Positions 41,299-51,933 are shown, numbered from the stretch's first letter. The stretch: DNA of 64,000 nucleotides from Haloterrigena gelatinilytica (GCF_013342145.1 NZ_JABUQZ010000001.1:310001-374000), one strand, 5' to 3'. The notes: generated by a model not told the origin, from the letters alone. Program-made: numbers and translations.

Positions 41299-43440
41299 TC
41301 AGAACTGGTCAATAGTCGTGGCGATCGTCTCGTCGCTACCGATCTCGTTCTCGAGATCCGTCGGCTCCGGAGCGGGAAACGTCAGTACCGGATTCTCGTC
41401 GGTGACGCTCTCGACGAGTCGCTCGAGTTCGTTGAAGACGCCGTTTTTGTCACCGGTTCCTGTCATCTGACACCACGCTCGAGTCCGGGTCATCCCCACG
41501 AACGCCTCGTTTCGGGGACTGACGCGGTTATCGTGCCAGTACGGGTCCTCGAGGTACTCGAGATTCAGCAGGTAGACGGACGCCGCTTCGTTGCCCTTCG
41601 CGCGATTGACTCCGGAAATCGTCACTTCGTCCTGTTTCGCGAAGACGCTCTTGTTGCCGTTCCAGACCAGATTTGCGTCGAGCGACCGTTCCGCGAGAAG
41701 GTCGGCCAGTCGTCTGCCGATCGATCGAATGTTGCGGATCGGTCCGAGCGGAATCGCGAGGACGTCCTCGGGATCGAGACCGTGGTCTTGCACGTCCCAG
41801 GCGATCGCATCAGCGACGGCTACCAGTTCGTCGGCTTTCTCCTCGAACGAATCGAATCCGACGAACGGTTTCGCCTCGGGATTATCGGATAACGGATGAG
41901 GCGAGTGCTCCGTCGGTCGACGGATCGACACCGGTTCACCCGTTCGTCGGAAGTCCCCCTCGAGCACCTCGTAGCCGATATCCTCCCAGCCGTCTTGAGT
42001 CGTAATCGCCTGCACGGCACCGCGGTCGCTCGTGAGACCCATTCCGAAGACGTGTGCCAGCATTAGCACCGAGCGCGGGGTCCGGTAGGACTTGCGCATG
42101 ATGTGGCTCTTCTGGATCCCACCGGGGTAGGAACTGCGCAGATCGACTGCCGGCTCCCCCTCGTCGTCCGTCCCGAAGATATGTTTCGGACTCGGCGCCG
42201 ACAGACTCGTGAGGTTCTGTGCCTCGTCGTAGGCCCAGATCAGTCGCTTCGGCGGCTTCAACGCCTCGTAACACATCTCGTAGAACGCCGGCTCCATGTC
42301 CTGTGCCTCGTCGATGAGTATCGCGTCGTAGCGCTCCTGAATCGGTGCGTCGTCCACGAGTTGCTGACAGCAGGCCTCGAGTAACTCCCCCGGACCGCCG
42401 TCGCCGAACTCGTCCTGAGCGGAGCCGACGTGGTGGGGCGTGACGCCCGCATCCTGTGCGATCTTGTAGTACATTCCGTGTTCGCTCTTTCCACCCCATC
42501 CGTGCAGTACCTCGAGGCGCTCCCAGTCGGGTTCGCCGCCGCCGAAGTCGGCGTAGAACCGCTCGACGGAGTTTTGGATCGTCTGATAGAGACTTCGAGT
42601 GTTGAACGTGATCGCGATCCGCCAGTCGGGGTGGTTAGCGTGCATGGCCGCGGCCTTCCGTGCGAGGAGGGCGGTCTTTCCCGAGCCAGCGATGCCGCGG
42701 ATCTGCTGTGGCCCGTCAGGGATCTGAATGCCGATCTCCTCCTGGCGCTCGTCGAATCGTTTCAATCCCTTCTCGACTGTCTCGTACAGCCCCGCCTTCG
42801 TGTCTTCCTCGGAGAGCACCGGTCCCCGATCATTACTGATCGCCTGGCCACCGCCGAGCACCGCTCGAGCGTCGGCATACTGCTCCGTCGTCAGTTCGGT
42901 GTCGCCGGGTAACGATTCGAAGACTTCGCGGAGCGACGACGCCGTGAGGTCATCTCGCAGAATCACGCGCGGTGCGGATGGCCCGTCGCTGAACCCGCGC
43001 TCCTCCCACTCCTCGCGAGTGATATTCGGGAGCGCGACGATCGGCGTCATCGCGATATGACAGTTGCCGCGTTCGTCGGCCAGCGACGGTTCGCGCATCA
43101 TCGGAGACCGAATACGGAACCCCTGGTCCCGCGCCTGCGAGTACGGTGCCGCGTGATCCTGTGTCGTTCCGTTCAGCGACCATCGGGCGCCCTCGATCGC
43201 CTCGATGTGGTCGATTTGATACCCCTTGCACTCGATGACGGCGAGCCCGTATCGCCTGTGCAGCAGAACGAAGTCGGCCTCTCGGTCGAGGTCGTCGTTC
43301 TGCTGATCGACGATCGGATAGCGATAGTAACAGACGCCGATATCGTCTGCCGTGAAACACCCCTTGAGTCGATCCCAGACGGCTAACTCGGCATCCACGC
43401 CGGCCCCGGTAGAGTCGTATTCGGCCGAGATGAATTTCAC
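41299..43440 (-). CDS. NERD-nuclease/superfamily 1 helicase fusion
   Basis: A 713-residue protein from GTG 43440. An N-terminal NERD domain has a PD-(D/E)xK-like site (D56 in DREADFVLL, E70 and K72 in VIECKG). A UvrD/Rep-like helicase follows: Walker A GIAGSGKTALL (249-259), Walker B DEAQD (377-381), RSSYPGGIQKSHIMRKSYRTP, and a C-terminal motif V-like NRAKGNEAASVYLLN. NERD-helicases occur in DNA repair and in anti-phage defence. No defence neighbour is seen. The same frame runs upstream to 43983, but that part is antisense to the HAD gene. An upstream start inside 43441-43577 cannot be ruled out. Confidence 0.85.
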   Translation of the reverse strand: MKFISAEYDSTGAGVDAELAVWDRLKGCFTADDIGVCYYRYPIVDQQNDDLDREADFVLLHRRYGLAVIECKGYQIDHIEAIEGARWSLNGTTQDHAAPYSQARDQGFRIRSPMMREPSLADERGNCHIAMTPIVALPNITREEWEERGFSDGPSAPRVILRDDLTASSLREVFESLPGDTELTTEQYADARAVLGGGQAISNDRGPVLSEEDTKAGLYETVEKGLKRFDERQEEIGIQIPDGPQQIRGIAGSGKTALLARKAAAMHANHPDWRIAITFNTRSLYQTIQNSVERFYADFGGGEPDWERLEVLHGWGGKSEHGMYYKIAQDAGVTPHHVGSAQDEFGDGGPGELLEACCQQLVDDAPIQERYDAILIDEAQDMEPAFYEMCYEALKPPKRLIWAYDEAQNLTSLSAPSPKHIFGTDDEGEPAVDLRSSYPGGIQKSHIMRKSYRTPRSVLMLAHVFGMGLTSDRGAVQAITTQDGWEDIGYEVLEGDFRRTGEPVSIRRPTEHSPHPLSDNPEAKPFVGFDSFEEKADELVAVADAIAWDVQDHGLDPEDVLAIPLGPIRNIRSIGRRLADLLAERSLDANLVWNGNKSVFAKQDEVTISGVNRAKGNEAASVYLLNLEYLEDPYWHDNRVSPRNEAFVGMTRTRAWCQMTGTGDKNGVFNELERLVESVTDENPVLTFPAPEPTDLENEIGSDETIATTIDQF

Positions 43441-43581
43441 GGCTTGTGTCAGGAATCCGTACGGGATAAACCAATCGGCTGTCGTCGGACTTCGTAGACC
43501 TTCTCTCTCCGCCGTCCAGTATTCACTGCCCGACGGTTCCGTGACCGATACTCGTTTTTCCGTCCCCGTTGACGACCGCGT

Positions 43582-44289
43582 ATGACCGCCGAAGCCGTTC
43601 TCTTCGACTTCGACAACACGCTCTATCCCTACCCGCCGTGTCACCGGGCGGGAAAAGCGGGCGCCCTCGAGGCCGCCCGCGAACGGGGGTACGACGTCGA
43701 CGCCGACACCTTCGACGCGCTGTACCGGGACGGCCGCCGGGAGGTGAAACGCGAACTCTCCGGTACGGCCGCGACGCACAACCGGTTTTGCTACTTCAAA
43801 CGCGCCCTCGAGCGCCTGACCGGCGAGCCCCGACCCGGCGACGCGCTCGCGCTCGGCGAGGCCTACTGGGAGGCGTACGTGGACGCGATGGAACTCTTCC
43901 CGGGCGTCGCAGAGACGCTCGCGACCCTGCGCGATCGCGGGATCGACGTCGGGATCGTGACGAACCTCACGACGCGAATCCAACTCGAGAAACTCGAGGC
44001 GCTCGACCTCGCGGATTCGATCGATCTCCTGTTGACCTCGGAGGAGACCGGCCGCGAGAAGCCGGGCTCGGTCATGTTCACGCTGGCGCTGTCGCGACTC
44101 GAGGCGCGTCCCGGAGAGGCGGTGATGGTCGGCGACGACCTCGAGGCGGACGTCGGCGGCGCCAACGCCGTCGGCCTCGAGACGGTGCTGTTCAACGGCG
44201 ACGTCGACGCGGACGAGTCGCTCGAGGGCGACCGCGAGCCCGACCGGCGGATCGACGACTTCGCCGCGGTGCTGGAGGCGATCGAATGA
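43582..44289 (+). CDS. HAD-superfamily hydrolase
   Basis: A 235-residue HAD phosphatase. Motif I is [12 protein letters not shown] (nucleophile D and acid D), motif II is the threonine in IVTNLTT, motif III the lysine in [10 protein letters not shown] and motif [14 protein letters not shown] helical cap lies between about residues 18 and 100. The stop overlaps the ATG of the class II aldolase (ATGA at 44286-44289), so the two are coupled and probably act in one pathway on a phosphorylated sugar or deoxyribose-like compound. Confidence 0.9.
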   Translation: MTAEAVLFDFDNTLYPYPPCHRAGKAGALEAARERGYDVDADTFDALYRDGRREVKRELSGTAATHNRFCYFKRALERLTGEPRPGDALALGEAYWEAYVDAMELFPGVAETLATLRDRGIDVGIVTNLTTRIQLEKLEALDLADSIDLLLTSEETGREKPGSVMFTLALSRLEARPGEAVMVGDDLEADVGGANAVGLETVLFNGDVDADESLEGDREPDRRIDDFAAVLEAIE

Positions 44290-44930
44290 TCCTCGAGCCC
44301 CAGCGACGGGCGGTGGTCGACCACGCCCCGGAACTCGCCGCGCTGACGCCGGGCCGGACGGGCAACCTGAGTGTTCGCGACGGCGAGGCCGGCGACGCCT
44401 TCGCGATCACGCCGACCGGCGTTCCCTACGACGGCTTCGACGCCGCGGACGTCCCGGTCGTCGGCGTCGACGACGGCGAGCGGCGCGACGGCGCGATGGC
44501 TCCGAGCAGCGAGGTGCCGATGCACGCCGCGATCTACCGCCGCGAGGACGTCGGCGCGATCGTCCACACCCACTCGCCGTGGTCGACGACGCTGGCGGTC
44601 GCCCGCGAGCCGCTGCCGCCGATCCACTACATGATCGTCGCGGTCGGCAAGCGCGTCCCCGTCGCCGAGTACGCGCCCTACGGCACCGACGAGTTGGCCG
44701 AGAACATCGTCCGGGCGATGGACGAGGCCGAGGCGACCGCGACGCTCATCGAAAACCACGGCCTCGTCGTCACGGCGTCGGACCTCGAGACCGCGCTCGA
44801 GAACGCCCACCACGTCGAGAGCCTGGCTCGGCTGTACCTCCAGACCCGCGCCGCCGGCCTCGAGCCGCGGACGCTTTCGGACGCCCAACTCGAGACGGTC
44901 GTCGAGCAGTTCGAGTCCTACGGACAGTAG
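44286..44930 (+). CDS. Class II aldolase/adducin family protein
   Basis: A 214-residue zinc-dependent aldolase-like enzyme of the L-fuculose-1-phosphate/ribulose-5-phosphate epimerase group. The metal ligands are HTH in [10 protein letters not shown] and a later His in IENHGLVVT or AHHVES. The phosphate-binding start is [11 protein letters not shown] and the catalytic acidic segment [15 protein letters not shown]. Translationally coupled with the HAD gene; a HAD phosphatase plus class II aldolase pair is known from 5'-deoxyadenosine and 5-methylthioribose disposal, among other pathways, so that is one option, not a proof. Confidence 0.88.
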   Translation: MILEPQRRAVVDHAPELAALTPGRTGNLSVRDGEAGDAFAITPTGVPYDGFDAADVPVVGVDDGERRDGAMAPSSEVPMHAAIYRREDVGAIVHTHSPWSTTLAVAREPLPPIHYMIVAVGKRVPVAEYAPYGTDELAENIVRAMDEAEATATLIENHGLVVTASDLETALENAHHVESLARLYLQTRAAGLEPRTLSDAQLETVVEQFESYGQ

Positions 44931-44958
44931 TCGTCGGTACCGTCGGTCGCCGGGGGTC

Positions 44959-45483
44959 TCACTGCGAGTCGAGCAGGTCGCTCGCGGTCACCAACGCCTC
45001 CATTTCCACGCCGGCCTCCTCGACGGTCTCGCGGCCGCCCTCCTCGCGGTCGACGACGACCAGCGCGCGCTCGACGGTCGCGCCCGCCTCTCGAAGCGCC
45101 TCGACGGCCTCGACGAGGCTCGTCCCCGTCGTCACGATGTCCTCGACGACGACGACCTCCTCGCCGTCCTCGAGTCGCCCCTCGATCAGGTTCCCGGTGC
45201 CGTACTCCTTGCGCTGCTTGCGCGCGATGACGTAGGGGACGCCGGCCGCGACGCTCGTCGCGGCGGCCAGCGGCACCCCGCCAAGCGCGACGCCGCCGAG
45301 CTTGTCGTCGGCCGCGAGTCGGTCGGCGAACGCCTCCGCGACGGCCTCGAGACAGTCGGGATCGGTCTCGAAGAGGTACTTGTCGACGTAGTACTCGCTG
45401 GTGCCGCCGTGGGAGAGTTCGAACTCGCCGAACTTGACCGCTTCCGCGTCCCGCAGGGCCGCGATGAGTGCCTCGTTCGTCAT
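44959..45483 (-). CDS. pyrE: Orotate phosphoribosyltransferase
   Basis: A 174-residue OPRTase that makes OMP from orotate and PRPP in pyrimidine synthesis. It has [15 protein letters not shown], the catalytic loop [18 protein letters not shown] and the PRPP motif [21 protein letters not shown]. Length and order match archaeal stand-alone PyrE. The ATG at 45483 ([19 protein letters not shown]) is the family start; the frame is open further upstream through a basic non-coding stretch. Confidence 0.95.
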   Translation of the reverse strand: MTNEALIAALRDAEAVKFGEFELSHGGTSEYYVDKYLFETDPDCLEAVAEAFADRLAADDKLGGVALGGVPLAAATSVAAGVPYVIARKQRKEYGTGNLIEGRLEDGEEVVVVEDIVTTGTSLVEAVEALREAGATVERALVVVDREEGGRETVEEAGVEMEALVTASDLLDSQ

Positions 45484-45591
45484 TGCTCGAAGGGCCGCGC
45501 CGAACCGAAATAAGCGGTGTGGAACGGATCGACGGCCGCGCCGACGTCCGATGCGCATACCTTTTTGTTCCGCCGATGAGTGTCAGGTGAT

Positions 45592-46551
<960 letters not shown>

Positions 46552-46614
46552 CGGGACGTCGACTCGATCGGTAGCGGTCGTCCCGAGAGCGAAGGCGTCC
46601 GAACCGACGACGGG

Positions 46615-47409
46615 CTATTGCCTGCCGAGGAACGACTCGATTTCCGCCGCGATCGGTTCCGGTGCTTCGGCGGGGCCGCTGTGGCTGATCCCGTCGAACT
46701 CCGCGAAGCGACTGTGCGGCAGCGCGTCGTGGACGGCGCGGGCGCTCTTCCGGAGGAAGTCGGGGCCGTCGGTGCCGGTCAGCACGAGCGCGGGGGCGTC
46801 GACGTCGAGCGAATCCGGGAGTCGGTACCGCTCGACGGCACGGTTCATCCGCAGGACTTCCTCGGCGAGGTCGACGCAGTCCGGCCAGACCGGCCACTCG
46901 GCCAACCAGGCGTCGAGATCGTCGATTCCGTCGGGATGGAGGACCAGTTCTACGTAGCGTTTCACCGCCTCGCCGCGTCGGCCGTCTTCGATGAGCGCCT
47001 CCATCCGATCGGCGAGATCGGCTCGTTTCCGGAACTCGTCGGGGAGCACCGCCGGTTCGTAGGCGACGACCGCGTCGACCGCCGCGTCGGTCGCGGCCTC
47101 GAGCGCGGTGAGCGCGCCGTAGGAGTGCCCGAAGAGGATCGGAACGCCGTCGACGTCGTCGGCGAGCGCCCGGACGTACCGGGCTTCGCGTTCCGGGACC
47201 TCGTCCGCGCTCGTCTCCGCCGGGTCGTCGAGGCACGTGCCGAAGCCCGGCCGCTGGGGGACGATCGTCGTGTACTCCTCGAGGTGGGGGACGACGGGCG
47301 TCCAGTACGCTCGAGGGGCCATCCCGCCGTGGAGCAGGATCAACGGTCGACCGTCGCCGCGTCGTTCGTACTCGACTCTCCGACCGTCTTCGGATCGCGT
47401 CGTCTGCAT
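46615..47409 (-). CDS. Alpha/beta-fold hydrolase
   Basis: A 264-residue serine hydrolase of the abhydrolase_1/6 type. The oxyanion region is LILLHGGMAPRAYW, the nucleophile is in GHSYGALTAL (about 93), the acid in LVLTGTDGPDFL and the final His in FDGISHSGPAEAP. A lid domain lies in the middle (about 130-190). Substrate unknown; no neighbour suggests a pathway. It converges with the esterase gene. Confidence 0.9.
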   Translation of the reverse strand: MQTTRSEDGRRVEYERRGDGRPLILLHGGMAPRAYWTPVVPHLEEYTTIVPQRPGFGTCLDDPAETSADEVPEREARYVRALADDVDGVPILFGHSYGALTALEAATDAAVDAVVAYEPAVLPDEFRKRADLADRMEALIEDGRRGEAVKRYVELVLHPDGIDDLDAWLAEWPVWPDCVDLAEEVLRMNRAVERYRLPDSLDVDAPALVLTGTDGPDFLRKSARAVHDALPHSRFAEFDGISHSGPAEAPEPIAAEIESFLGRQ

Positions 47410-47583
47410 GGGTCGCTACCGAGGGAGGCGACCGGGCTAAGTCGTTCTCTCAGTGATCCGGCCGTTTAAGTCGGGGGTCGGGCAGACACCAAAGTCGGCC
47501 GTCGATCGCTCGGCCGGCGAACGGATCCGTCGCTCGCCTGATCGTTTCGATGTCCCCATTTGCCTCGACGGAAACGATGTCGT

Positions 47584-48270
47584 ATGAGCCTCGTCGCCGA
47601 ATTCGAGATTCGCTGCGATGCGCTCCCGCTCGTCGGGGTCGCGGCGGCGGTGCCCGACGCGACCGTCCTCCTCGAGTTGCAGTACAACCACGGGAATCGG
47701 CCGCCGTTTATCGCCACCGTGACCGGAGGGTCTCGAACAGCGACCGAGACCGCGTTTACCGACGCCGTCGACGTCGAGGACTGGACCCTGATCGGACGGG
47801 CCGGAGAGACGCGTCGCTATCAGCTCACGCCGGCGTTGAGCTTCGAAGAACAGCTCGGCGACGAGATCGACGACCTCGCGGGGCTCGAGGCCCTCGCCAC
47901 GGTCGACGCCGTCATCGAACGGATCGAGGTGGAACCGAACGGGTGGCGACAGACGGGATGGTTCGCCGATCGGGACGCCTTCACCGCGTTCTCGTCGTTC
48001 TGGCAGCGAAACGCCGGGTTCCGCTTGCACCGTCTCACTCGCGACCGGACGCCCGCGCCGCCGGGCGAGGGGCTCACCGACTGCCAGCACGAGGCGCTCC
48101 GGACGGCCTACGAACTGGGTCACTTCGACGTCCCGCGGCGCGCGTCCCTCGAGGAGGTCGCCGCGGAACTGGACATCTCCGCCTCCGCGGTCTCCGAGCG
48201 CCTCCGTCGGGCGCAGACGCGACTCATCCGAGAGACGGTCGCGACGACGTGGCCGCCGCTCTCGACGTAA
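47584..48270 (+). CDS. HTH_10 (bacterio-opsin activator-type) regulator
   Basis: A 228-residue regulator. It opens MSLVAEFEIRCDALPLVGVAAAVPDATVLLELQ, the usual N-terminal domain of haloarchaeal HTH_10 proteins, and ends with the HTH LTDCQHEALRTAYELGHFDVPRRASLEEVAAELDISASAVSERLRRAQTRLI. ATG 47584 chosen over an in-frame upstream start at 47560. The ligand is unknown. It is divergent from the alpha/beta-hydrolase gene (about 175 bases apart). Confidence 0.9.
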   Translation: MSLVAEFEIRCDALPLVGVAAAVPDATVLLELQYNHGNRPPFIATVTGGSRTATETAFTDAVDVEDWTLIGRAGETRRYQLTPALSFEEQLGDEIDDLAGLEALATVDAVIERIEVEPNGWRQTGWFADRDAFTAFSSFWQRNAGFRLHRLTRDRTPAPPGEGLTDCQHEALRTAYELGHFDVPRRASLEEVAAELDISASAVSERLRRAQTRLIRETVATTWPPLST

Positions 48271-48374
48271 CGGTCGGTGCCACCGTCGAGTACGGGCGAC
48301 GATCGAGCGGGTTCCACGCGCAGTCTCGACCGGAACCCAAAAGCATCTACCGACGGCCGATATTGCGATACAGC

Positions 48375-49664
48375 ATGGACGTCTCTATCATCGGCAGCGG
48401 CTACGTCGGCACCACCATCGCCGCCTGCCTCGCCGACCTCGGTCACGACGTGCTGAACGTCGAGATCGACGAGGACATCGTCGCGACGATCAACGCGGGC
48501 GAAGCCCCGATCCACGAGTCGGGCCTCGAGGAGCGCATCGCCGAGCACGCGGGAACGAACCTCCGCGCGACGACCGACTACGACGAGATCCGGGAAACCG
48601 ACGTCACCTTCCTCTGTCTCCCGACGCCCCAGACCGACGACGGCGCGCTCGATCTGGCGCCCATGCGGGCGGGCGCCGAGTCGCTGGGGCGGACGCTCGC
48701 CGAGAAGGACGGCGACCACCTCGTGGTCGTCAAGAGCACGGTCCTCCCCGGTACCACGGAGGAGGTCGTCGCCCCGATCCTCGAGGAGGAGTCCGGCCGC
48801 CGAATCGGCGACGGGCTCGAGATCGCGATGAACCCCGAGTTCCTGCGGATGAGCACGGCCGTCGAGGACTTCCTCGAGCCCGATAAGGTCGTGATCGGCG
48901 CCTCGAGCGAGGGCGCCGGCGCGACGCTGCGAGAGCTCTACGACCCGATTCTCGAGCGCGAGGAGACCGACCTCGTCGAGACCGACGTCCGGGAGGCGGA
49001 ACTCATCAAGTACGCCAACAACGCCTTCCTCGCGTCGAAGGTCTCGCTGGTCAACGAACTGGGGAACGTCGCCAAGGAGTACGGCGCGGACGCCTACGAG
49101 GTGCTCGCGGCGGTCGGGCTCGACGACCGCATCTCCGAGCGGTTCATGCGCTCGGGGCTGGGCTGGGGCGGCTCCTGCTTCCCGAAGGACGTCAACGCCC
49201 TGCGGGCCGGCGCCCGCGAGCAGGGGTACGACCCCGACCTGCTCGACGCCGTCGTCTCGGTCAACGACGAGCAACCCCGCCGGCTCGTCGCCCTGCTCGC
49301 CGAGCACGTCCCGCTGGAGGGAGCCCGCGTCGCGGTGCTGGGCCTCTCCTTTAAGCCCGGAACCGACGACGTGCGCAAGTCCCGCGCGCTCGACGTGATC
49401 GAGCACCTCCGCGAGCGCGGCGCCGAGGTCGTCGCCTACGACCCGGTCGCGATCGAGAACGTCCGGCCGGACTACCCCGAGATCGAGTACGCCGACTCCG
49501 CGGACGCGGCCCTCGAGGGGGCCGACGGCGCGGTCGTCGCGACCGACTGGCCCGAGTTCGACGACCTCGCGTTCGACGGGATGGCGAACCGCGTGCTGGT
49601 CGACGGCCGCCGGATCGACGTCGACCGGGACGCCCTCGAGGTCTACGAGGGACTCACCTGGTAG
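48375..49664 (+). CDS. aglM: UDP-glucose/nucleotide-sugar dehydrogenase
   Basis: A 429-residue nucleotide-sugar dehydrogenase. The NAD-binding start is VSIIGSGYVGTTIAACLADLG, with FLCLPTPQTDDG, the substrate segment NPEFLRMSTAVEDFLEP, KYANNAFLASKVSLVNEL, the catalytic cysteine in GWGGSCFPKDV (about 262) and the central/C-terminal LGLSFKPGTDDVRKSRALDV. It oxidises UDP-glucose to UDP-glucuronate; in Haloferax AglM supplies hexuronates for S-layer N-glycans. The aglJ gene is next on the same strand, supporting that role. GDP-mannose dehydrogenase is an alternative activity. Confidence 0.9.
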   Translation: MDVSIIGSGYVGTTIAACLADLGHDVLNVEIDEDIVATINAGEAPIHESGLEERIAEHAGTNLRATTDYDEIRETDVTFLCLPTPQTDDGALDLAPMRAGAESLGRTLAEKDGDHLVVVKSTVLPGTTEEVVAPILEEESGRRIGDGLEIAMNPEFLRMSTAVEDFLEPDKVVIGASSEGAGATLRELYDPILEREETDLVETDVREAELIKYANNAFLASKVSLVNELGNVAKEYGADAYEVLAAVGLDDRISERFMRSGLGWGGSCFPKDVNALRAGAREQGYDPDLLDAVVSVNDEQPRRLVALLAEHVPLEGARVAVLGLSFKPGTDDVRKSRALDVIEHLRERGAEVVAYDPVAIENVRPDYPEIEYADSADAALEGADGAVVATDWPEFDDLAFDGMANRVLVDGRRIDVDRDALEVYEGLTW

Positions 49665-49800
49665 CGCCGATACCGATGATGGAGTCGCTCGAGTCGGGTC
49701 GCCGAACCGCGACGCGCGACGGGCCGTCTACGGGAGCCGTTATAACACGCGTATTACGCAATCAGTATCCTTTTGCGGCCGCGCACGGGAATGATCGTCG

Positions 49801-50823
49801 ATGGGAAATGACGCGGTTCGCGCGGACGCGATGCTCTCGAGCGGCGACGGCGAGGTCATCGCGATGAGTTCCGAGACGCGGGAGATCGCTCCCGACGACG
49901 TTTGCGTCCTTATTCCGACCCTCGACGAGGCGGCGACGATCGGCGACGTCATCGACGGTTTCCACGAACAGGGCTACACGAACGTCCTCGTCGCCGACGG
50001 CGGGAGCGACGACGACACTCGGGAGATCGCCCGCGATTGCGGCGCCCACGTTTTCGTCCAGTCCGGCGACGGGAAAGGCCAGGCCGTCCGCGAGGCGATC
50101 GAATACGTCAACGTCCCCTACGTGGTGATGTTAGACGGCGACGGAACCTACGACCCCGCCGACGTCGACGCCATGATCGAGCCCCTCTCGCGGGGATACG
50201 AGCACGTGGTCGGCAACCGGTTTGCCAACATGGACGACGACGCCATGAAGGCGTTGAACGGCTTCGGCAACCGGATGATCAACCGCTCGTTCAGCGTCAT
50301 TCACGGCGCCGACTACGAGGACATCCTCTCGGGGTACCGAGCGTTCACCGTCGACTCGTTCGACCGGCTCTCGATCGACTCGGACGGCTTCACCCTCGAG
50401 ACGGAACTCGCCGTCGAGTGCGTCAAACACGGTATCGACACGACCGTCGTACCGATCAGTTACCGCGCCCGTCCCGACGAGTCGGAAACGAACCTCCACC
50501 CGATCAAGGACGGCGGCACGATCATCCTCGCGCTGTACTCGCTGGCCAAGACGAACAACCCGCTGTTTTACTTCGGCAGTTTCGGCGTCGGCGGGATCCT
50601 CTTCGGCGGTGCGATCGCGTCGTACGTCCTCTGGGAGTGGGTGCAGTACCAGATCGGCCACGAGATCATGGCGCTGGTCTCCGCGGCCGCGATCTTGCTT
50701 GGCGTTCAGTTGCTCATCTTCGGCGTCCTCTCCGATATGCTCCTCTCCTTGCACCGCGAGCAACGGCGCCGCCTCGAGCAGATCACTCGCAAGAGCCGCG
50801 AGCGAGACGACGACGGACGATAG
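49801..50823 (+). CDS. aglJ: Dolichol-phosphate glycosyltransferase AglJ
   Basis: A 340-residue GT2 enzyme. The catalytic domain begins DVCVLIPTLDEAATIGDVI and contains DGDGTYDPADVDAM, FSVIHGADYEDILSGYRAFTVDSF and AKTNNPLFYFGSFG, all characteristic of AglJ. Two membrane helices at about 262-282 and 290-312 anchor it. AglJ adds the first sugar to dolichol phosphate in haloarchaeal N-glycosylation. The start could also be ATG 49864 (MSSETREIAP); the first 21 residues are variable. It follows aglM by about 136 bases with an AT-rich promoter at 49740-49770, so it probably has its own promoter. Confidence 0.93.
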   Translation: MGNDAVRADAMLSSGDGEVIAMSSETREIAPDDVCVLIPTLDEAATIGDVIDGFHEQGYTNVLVADGGSDDDTREIARDCGAHVFVQSGDGKGQAVREAIEYVNVPYVVMLDGDGTYDPADVDAMIEPLSRGYEHVVGNRFANMDDDAMKALNGFGNRMINRSFSVIHGADYEDILSGYRAFTVDSFDRLSIDSDGFTLETELAVECVKHGIDTTVVPISYRARPDESETNLHPIKDGGTIILALYSLAKTNNPLFYFGSFGVGGILFGGAIASYVLWEWVQYQIGHEIMALVSAAAILLGVQLLIFGVLSDMLLSLHREQRRRLEQITRKSRERDDDGR

Positions 50824-50827
50824 CGCG

Positions 50828-51157
50828 TTAAAAGGGCAGCATCGAGCGAACCTGCTGGAAGACGCCGTTCGAGTTGTTCCGCCGATACTCCTCGAACGGC
50901 CCGTGCAGTTCGTTCAACAGTTCCTGGCGCGAGCGAAACTCCTCGGTGTCGACTTCCGCGAGCATCTCGCTCAGCGCGACGTCGTTTCCGTGGACGTTGT
51001 ACGGAACGCGTTCGTGGCCGAGTTCGGCCGCGACGTCGTCCTTGGTCGCCGGAAACGATAGCTCCGCGTCCTTGAGACGAGCGTCGACGGCGGCGATACC
51101 GAACTCGACGCTCTCGGGTTCGTCGTCGTCTCCGCTCGATGGTGGCCGGACTCCCAT
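50828..51157 (-). CDS. DUF5789-family small protein
   Basis: A 109-residue acidic protein. The core VEFGIAAVDARLKDAELSFPATKDDVAAELG and the end REELLNEL-type GPFEEYRRNNSNGVFQQV fit a conserved haloarchaeal family known as DUF5789, with no known function. The segment VPYNVHGNDVALSEMLAEV is part of the conserved domain. ATG 51157 chosen; the frame is open upstream to 51205. It converges with aglJ, 4 bases away. Confidence 0.75.
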   Translation of the reverse strand: MGVRPPSSGDDDEPESVEFGIAAVDARLKDAELSFPATKDDVAAELGHERVPYNVHGNDVALSEMLAEVDTEEFRSRQELLNELHGPFEEYRRNNSNGVFQQVRSMLPF

Positions 51158-51326
51158 ACGATCACGTACCGTGTCCGGCCGCAAAACCGCTACGAAGACG
51201 ACCACGGAATCGCGCTCTCAGTCGCGGTCGAATCGCGCTCCCGATTCGGGAGCAAAGCGACGCTGCCGGACCGCGACGGACGTCCGCTCCCGACACGCAT
51301 TTGTCGCCGGCGATGAAGACACCTGT

Positions 51327-51536
51327 ATGACCGAATACACCACGGTCTCGATTCCGAAGGATCTGGCCGACCGCGTCGAGGAGACGATCGACGGCACCAG
51401 CTTCCAGAGCACGAGCGACCTCGTCCGGTTCCTGCTCCGGAGCATCGTCATCCAGCACCAGAAGGAGGGCGAACTCACCGAAGCCGAGTTCGAGGAGATC
51501 ACCGAACAGCTTCGCGGCCTCGGCTACCTCGAGTAG
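51327..51536 (+). CDS. CopG-type ribbon-helix-helix protein, CdrS-like
   Basis: A 69-residue ribbon-helix-helix protein. The strand YTTVSIPKDLADRVEETIDG is followed by the helix pair STSDLVRFLLRSIVIQHQK and a short acidic tail ending QLRGLGYLE. As remembered, this is very close to CdrS, the RHH cell-division regulator of Haloferax encoded near ftsZ2; no ftsZ is seen here, so it may be CdrS or a paralogue. It is likely a small DNA-binding regulator. It is divergent from the DUF5789 gene. Confidence 0.85.
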   Translation: MTEYTTVSIPKDLADRVEETIDGTSFQSTSDLVRFLLRSIVIQHQKEGELTEAEFEEITEQLRGLGYLE

Positions 51537-51724
51537 CGCGGGCGTCACCGCTCTCGAGTCTCGAGTCAGTGCGCTCGAGTCGTCGGGCCGATGCTCGCCC
51601 GGGAGCGTTGCGAGACCGAGCGGTACGAGACGGGCCGTGACAGCACGATCACCGCTACCTCGTCAGCACAGGCACGGCTATTATCCGTTTCGAGGCCCTA
51701 GTTCACACTGGAGGTCGAAGACAG

Positions 51725-51880
51725 ATGCCACACGTCCCGGACTTCCCATCGCCGTCGGACGACGCTGACGACGATCGTAAGCCGGAGCGTCGGAGCATCA
51801 TCGATCGAATAATCGGTGACGGACACGGGCCGACGAGCGCCGCACCGCGACCGGAACCGGTTCCGGCCTCGTTCTGGTAG
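51725..51880 (+). CDS. Possible 51-residue acidic/basic peptide gene
   Basis: ATG 51725 opens a short frame that reads MPHVPDFPSPSDDADDDRKP, then a basic helix-like RRSIIDRIIG and a proline-rich end, to TAG 51880. No known motif. Halophile-style composition supports coding, but the size makes chance possible. Confidence 0.35.
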   Translation: MPHVPDFPSPSDDADDDRKPERRSIIDRIIGDGHGPTSAAPRPEPVPASFW

Positions 51881-51933
51881 CGGTCGCGCGCTCACAGCGC
51901 GTTCGGATTCGATACTTCTTCCCGCCGCCGCAG

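Noticed and set aside
43441-43983. N-terminal extension of the helicase into the HAD gene
   Set aside because: The same frame stays open, but the extension is antisense to a well-supported HAD hydrolase and has no domain; a GTG at 43440 fits the NERD start.
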